From positions 1-39,914 of the forward strand of contig CAMDQC010000035.1 in the NCBI GenBank assembly GCA_945905735.1: a stretch of DNA of 39,914 bases. Direction: 5' to 3'. Below, piece after piece: positions 36,229-39,914 of the stretch. The position numbers and the translations under genes were made by a program. The notes below the pieces were generated by a model. That model was not told the origin of the DNA and ran no database searches. It saw only the letters and a list, made by a program, of their open reading frames with translations. Position 1 is the stretch's first letter, and the number at the start of each line of letters is the position of its first letter. Source of the DNA: Prosthecobacter debontii. GTDB taxonomy: Bacteria > Verrucomicrobiota > Verrucomicrobiia > Chthoniobacterales > Chthoniobacteraceae.

Positions 36229-37710
36229 ATGAATCCCGAACAACAAACGCTGTGGTCACGAATCGAAGCCTTCGAGTTCGACGCGCCGGAGACGCGCCTG
36301 ACTTTCGGTGCGCGCCTTGCGAAGGAAAATGGATGGAGCGCAGCGTATACGCGGGCGGTCCTACTCGAATACAAGCGGTTCCTTTTTCTCACGATGACTG
36401 CGGGAAGCCCGATGTGCCCGAGCGACGCAGTGGACCAAGCGTGGCACTTGCACCTCACTTATACTCGGAGCTATTGGGAGGATTTGTGCGGCTCGGTGCT
36501 TGGCAGGCCGTTGCACCACGGACCGACGCGTGGCGGGCGGGAGGAGGATGTGAAGCATCACGAAATGTATGACCGGACGTTGGCGGCTTATCGCGACGCG
36601 TTCGGCGAGGATGCGCCTGAGGACGTGTGGCATCCGGCGGCGGCGCGCTTTGGCGAAGATGCGGCTTTTTCCCGCGTGAACACACGGCGAAACTGGGTCA
36701 TCGCCAAGCCGCGCTGGATGAAAAAGGCGGCGATGATTGCCGGCGGCGTGATGGCCGTGAGCGCGGCGGGGTGCTTCAGCCCGATGGCGGCGGTGCCGAT
36801 TCTCGATATGCGCGGGGATGAATTCCTCATGTTTTTTGCGTTCTTTGCGCTGGGTGTCTTTGCGGTTGCCGCGATCTTGCGCAGTGTGGGGCGCGGACCT
36901 GCCGGTAATTTACAGCCGCGTGATGTGCCCGATGACATCTACTCCGTCGCGACGCTCAATGGCGGCGGCACGCTGACAGTGAATACGGCGATGGTGGAGT
37001 TGGTACGGCGGGAAATGGCGTCTGTCACGCCGAGCGGAAGTGTCACTAGGCTCTCGGCGACGCCGCCCGACGACCTCCATCCATTCGAGCGGGCAGTATA
37101 TGACGGCATCAAAGGAAGCGTCTGCGACATGAAGGAAGTGCGCCTGCATGTGAAGCCGTGGATCGAAGGAATGATCGAGCATCTGCGCACACGCGGCCTT
37201 GTATTGGCGGAACGTAAGGTCGCTCAATTGCGACGGCAGACATTTTGGCTGCTGCTGCTGATTCCCCTTCTCGGCTTTGTGAAAATCTGGATTGGGCTGT
37301 CGCGAGAAAAGCCCGTTTCCTTCCTCGTGATTGCGACCATCGTGTTGTTTGTCCCGATCGTTGTTGTATGGGCGAGCCGACCTTTCCGCACAAAAAAGGG
37401 CGACGCTGTGCTGGCGAAAATGCGGCGTGAGAACCCGAGGCCCAGCATCGAGAGGCGCACGCAGCTTGCGTCCCCGGCGGTGGGGGCAGGCGAGCTCGCG
37501 ATGGTCGCCGCCCTTTATGGAACAAGCATGGCCCTTGGCGGGACAGGGATGAGTCAACTCGAACGCGGACTCACGCCACAGAACGCCGGAAGCAGCACCG
37601 GCGGGTGCTCAAGCGCCGGGTGTGGTGGAGGGAGCAGTAGCGGCGGCGGAGATGGTGGCGGTGGAGGAAGTAGCGGCTGCGGTGGTTGCGGCGGCGGCGG
37701 CGGGGACTAA
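36229..37710 (+). CDS. TIGR04222-like membrane protein with Gly/Cys-rich C-terminus
   Basis: The 493-residue protein has an N-terminal soluble segment with DQAWHLHLTYTRSYWEDLCG (about 70-89), a motif like that of glycine-rich-domain proteins (GRDP). Four hydrophobic segments follow: AAMIAGGVMAVSAAGCF, FLMFFAFFALGVFAVAAI, TFWLLLLIPLLGFVKIWIG and SFLVIATIVLFVPIVVVW. A middle helical domain carries LHPFERAVYDGIKGSV. The last 45 residues are almost only Gly, Ser and Cys (GGCSSAGCGGG, SSGCGGCGGGGGD). This layout matches the TIGR04222 membrane proteins, whose function is unknown. It diverges from pgi across 151 bp. I chose ATG 36229 because the protein reads cleanly from MNPEQQTLWSRIEAF. Confidence 0.88.
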   Translation: MNPEQQTLWSRIEAFEFDAPETRLTFGARLAKENGWSAAYTRAVLLEYKRFLFLTMTAGSPMCPSDAVDQAWHLHLTYTRSYWEDLCGSVLGRPLHHGPTRGGREEDVKHHEMYDRTLAAYRDAFGEDAPEDVWHPAAARFGEDAAFSRVNTRRNWVIAKPRWMKKAAMIAGGVMAVSAAGCFSPMAAVPILDMRGDEFLMFFAFFALGVFAVAAILRSVGRGPAGNLQPRDVPDDIYSVATLNGGGTLTVNTAMVELVRREMASVTPSGSVTRLSATPPDDLHPFERAVYDGIKGSVCDMKEVRLHVKPWIEGMIEHLRTRGLVLAERKVAQLRRQTFWLLLLIPLLGFVKIWIGLSREKPVSFLVIATIVLFVPIVVVWASRPFRTKKGDAVLAKMRRENPRPSIERRTQLASPAVGAGELAMVAALYGTSMALGGTGMSQLERGLTPQNAGSSTGGCSSAGCGGGSSSGGGDGGGGGSSGCGGCGGGGGD

Positions 37711-37854
37711 ATCCTGTCCATCAACCCAACTAAGCACTCGCGTTTCACATTCGGTATTCTCGCCACCCTCGTCCCCTCCCCTACGGCGGTCAATTTGTAG
37801 CTTTTATACACCGTGCTAAAATCTTTGAACGAGCGTCGAAAACCAGTTCATCAA

Positions 37855-37881
37855 GCGGCGGAATTCACGGATTTGCGCCGC
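37855..37881. terminator. Possible hairpin between the converging TIGR04222-like and oxidoreductase genes
   Basis: GCGGCG (37855-37860) pairs with CGCCGC (37876-37881) across a 15-base loop, in the 181-bp gap between two converging genes. No T run follows on either strand, so this is only a weak candidate. The rest of 37711-37891 shows nothing I can name. Confidence 0.2.
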
Positions 37882-37891
37882 ACTGCGTGCC

Positions 37892-39914
37892 TTACTTCAC
37901 GGGCAGCAACTGCACCGCGTCGAGGATGATAAATCCGGTAGTGTCGGTGTTCGTTATCTGGATGGTCGTTTCGCTATCCGCTGTCAGCGTCGCGGTGCCG
38001 ACGGGCTGAAAGCGCTCGCCCGCAGTCATCGGCTTCGTTTGGTCCACGGTGAACTTCGTTTCGTGACCACCGCTGACGATCGTAAAGGGCACGTTTTTGG
38101 CGCGGGTTTCGTGTGGAGAGTAGGCGATGAGCACCCTGTATTTGCCGGACTTCAGGACGTTGACGCGGAACGTGGCGGAGGCTTTGCCGTCGGCGCGGAC
38201 ATCCTTTGCGCCGTGGACGCGGTAGCCGCTGCCGATATGCGGTTTGAAGTTCGTGGACTGCGTCCATTCGCCTGTGAGTTCGGCGTCGGCGTCGTCGAGC
38301 ACGATGCCGGGGAGCGGCTTTTCTGGGATGATGCCGGTCTCTTTTGCCACCGCGCTTTTTGCAGGAAGCGCAAGCACCTGGCCCTGCGCGAGCAGCCTCT
38401 CTCGCAAAACCGCATACGGCAGGTCTTGCACGGCGACGGCTTGTTTTGCCGCGAGCGCCGCTGCGACGCCGGAGCCTTGGCCGATAGCCATCCACGCGCC
38501 TTCGATGCGCAGCGACGACATCGCGACGTGCGTGCTGGAGAGCGCGATGGGCACAAGCAAGTTTGTGCATTGCTCCGCCTTCGGCAGCACGGAGCGATAC
38601 GGGACGTGGTAGGCGTAGCCGACTCCGGTGCCCGGCACTCGCACGGGTAAAATCGTGCCTTCATTGATCACGCCGCCGTCTTTCAATGCCACGCGCTGGC
38701 AGTCGTGCGAATCAATGGGGAACGAAGAGATGGCGATGGCGTCCGGTTTTTCCGGCGAGGTGATGATGTCCTTTTGCGAAATCACATGGAGTCCTTTCAT
38801 GCGCCGCGATTCGCGCACGTAGAGAGCGGGCGGAAAGTGAGCGGTCTGGGCAAACTCGTCTTTGCAAAGACCGAGGCCGGCATACTGGGCGCGGACTTTC
38901 TGCGGCACTGCGGGGTCGGTGCGGAGGAAGTGGATGAACTCGAGCGTGTATTGTTTGTGGTCTTCCCAAATCTTCGCGCGGCCCGCTTCGTCGGCGCTGT
39001 GCCAGTCGTTGCAAGCTCCGACGAGGCCGAGGGAAACCTGCCCGTGGATCGAGTTGTTGCCATCGAATTTTCCGCCGGGCAGCGGATAGAGATCGAACCC
39101 CACTTTCCCCGGCCCCTGCAGCGCACGACGCGCCAACTCGAAGCGGGCGGGATCGTATTTCGCCGGTGCGGGCACGGGGACGAAATTTTCAGCAGCCCGC
39201 GTTAGACAGAGCCTGAAGCTGTAAGTCATGATGTTCTTGTCGCCCGCGTCTTCGGGGCCTGCGTCGCTAGTCGTCACGAACGGCAGGAGGTTGCCCGCAT
39301 CGTCAAAGCCGCTGATGTTCATCTTCGCCTTCGGGTACTGCTTCCCCGCGTAGGATTCACCGAACTCCGCGCGGCCTTCGCGCCCGATTGTCCAGTCCAC
39401 TCCGGCGGCTGCCATGAGGTCGCCTTCATACGTGCCGTCCACGAAAACCTTTGCGGAAAAAGTGCCGTTCTTCGTGACGAGCGACGTGATGCGAGCGCCG
39501 TCTTTTATCGCCGAAGTGAGATACCTCCCGGTCTTCACGGTGACTCCACTTTCCTTGAGCATCGCGTTCGTCACGCGCATGGCGACGTGCGGCTCAAACG
39601 TCCATTTCGCGGTGTCTTTGAGCGCTGGATCGTAAGGCGCCGTGAGGCCGCGGTCGGTGTAGTCTTTGACCACACGCGTATGCCATTCGTCGAAGAGCCC
39701 CATGAGCGTGGAGCGCACCATTTGGTTCGAGTCGCAGTGGCTCAACCCGCCCGTGCTCAGCCCGCCGACGTGCTCCGTCGGTTCCAGCAAAATGACCGAC
39801 GCTCCCTCGCGCGCCGCAGCGATGGCGGCGCAGAACCCGCCGGGCGTGGAGCCATAGACGATGACATCCGCAGAGTCCTGCGCGAGGCCGGCGGCTGTGG
39901 CTGAAAGGAAGATG
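37892..39914 (-). CDS. Exported FAD-dependent oxidoreductase with golvesin-like C-terminal domain (5' end outside the window)
   Basis: The gene runs off the right edge; 673 residues are visible. They begin with the tail of a signal peptide (IFLSATAAGLAQ) and the FAD motif VIVYGSTPGGFCAAIAAARE, then LLEPTEHVGGLSTGGLSHCD, VDGTYEGDLMAAAGVDW, and a C-terminal flavin-binding region RIEGAWMAIGQGSGVAAALA. This is the FAD-dependent oxidoreductase family often found as secreted proteins in Verrucomicrobia and Planctomycetes and thought to act on sugars. The last 130 residues (GEWTQSTNFKPHIGSGYRVH to FIILDAVQLLPV) form a golvesin/xanthan-lyase-like beta domain, probably for carbohydrate binding. Substrate unknown. 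Confidence 0.9.
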   Translation of the reverse strand, partial: IFLSATAAGLAQDSADVIVYGSTPGGFCAAIAAAREGASVILLEPTEHVGGLSTGGLSHCDSNQMVRSTLMGLFDEWHTRVVKDYTDRGLTAPYDPALKDTAKWTFEPHVAMRVTNAMLKESGVTVKTGRYLTSAIKDGARITSLVTKNGTFSAKVFVDGTYEGDLMAAAGVDWTIGREGRAEFGESYAGKQYPKAKMNISGFDDAGNLLPFVTTSDAGPEDAGDKNIMTYSFRLCLTRAAENFVPVPAPAKYDPARFELARRALQGPGKVGFDLYPLPGGKFDGNNSIHGQVSLGLVGACNDWHSADEAGRAKIWEDHKQYTLEFIHFLRTDPAVPQKVRAQYAGLGLCKDEFAQTAHFPPALYVRESRRMKGLHVISQKDIITSPEKPDAIAISSFPIDSHDCQRVALKDGGVINEGTILPVRVPGTGVGYAYHVPYRSVLPKAEQCTNLLVPIALSSTHVAMSSLRIEGAWMAIGQGSGVAAALAAKQAVAVQDLPYAVLRERLLAQGQVLALPAKSAVAKETGIIPEKPLPGIVLDDADAELTGEWTQSTNFKPHIGSGYRVHGAKDVRADGKASATFRVNVLKSGKYRVLIAYSPHETRAKNVPFTIVSGGHETKFTVDQTKPMTAGERFQPVGTATLTADSETTIQITNTDTTGFIILDAVQLLPVK

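Overview
The window looks like a chromosomal segment of a high-GC member of the Verrucomicrobiota, possibly Spartobacteria/Chthoniobacter-like. This is inferred from gene content: a DUF1592-type planctomycete/verrucomicrobial cytochrome, a giant autotransporter-repeat protein with a PEP-CTERM tail, an LTD/CotH giant protein, a Reg_prop sensor kinase, a TIGR04222-type membrane protein, a DUF5069 protein, a CBS-type pyrophosphatase, several GTG starts and few Shine-Dalgarno sequences. No rRNA, tRNA, transposase, phage gene or CRISPR array was seen.

Layout. 1-643 (minus): a partial gene and a small exported protein in DNA of lower GC. 938-2068 (plus): ispC (MEP isoprenoid pathway). 2109-4454 (plus): exported DUF1592-family cytochrome. 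4565-8161 (plus): a modular cellulase (CBM2, two Calx-beta, GH9, PL14-like lyase fold) broken by one in-frame TGA at 5942-5944. 8374-10691 (minus): a tight three-gene operon of a 95-residue protein, a TatD/EboB-like hydrolase and an amidohydrolase. 10843-11809 (minus): a cytochrome b562-like periplasmic protein and a DUF5069 protein. 12086-13428 (plus): a macro-domain protein and a spermidine-synthase-like methyltransferase-fold protein. 13438-15096 (minus): CBS/DRTGG manganese-dependent pyrophosphatase. 15130-15340: an island of dispersed repeats.

The most distinctive part is 15343-34485. A NarL-type response regulator and a propeller sensor kinase overlap by ATGA on the minus strand. They diverge from a plus-strand pair of giant exported proteins of about 2466 and 2006 residues, 5 bp apart, followed by a secreted alpha/beta hydrolase. 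The kinase ectodomain and both giant proteins carry the same discoidin-like module, recognisable by LNDGxxGNxxSWI and a closing xxDELEVY. This suggests a surface or polysaccharide-related system whose sensor recognises the same kind of ligand as the exported proteins; that link is inference.

34533-39914 holds pgi (minus), a TIGR04222-like membrane protein with a Gly/Cys tail (plus), and a 5'-truncated exported FAD-dependent oxidoreductase with a golvesin-like C-terminal domain (minus).
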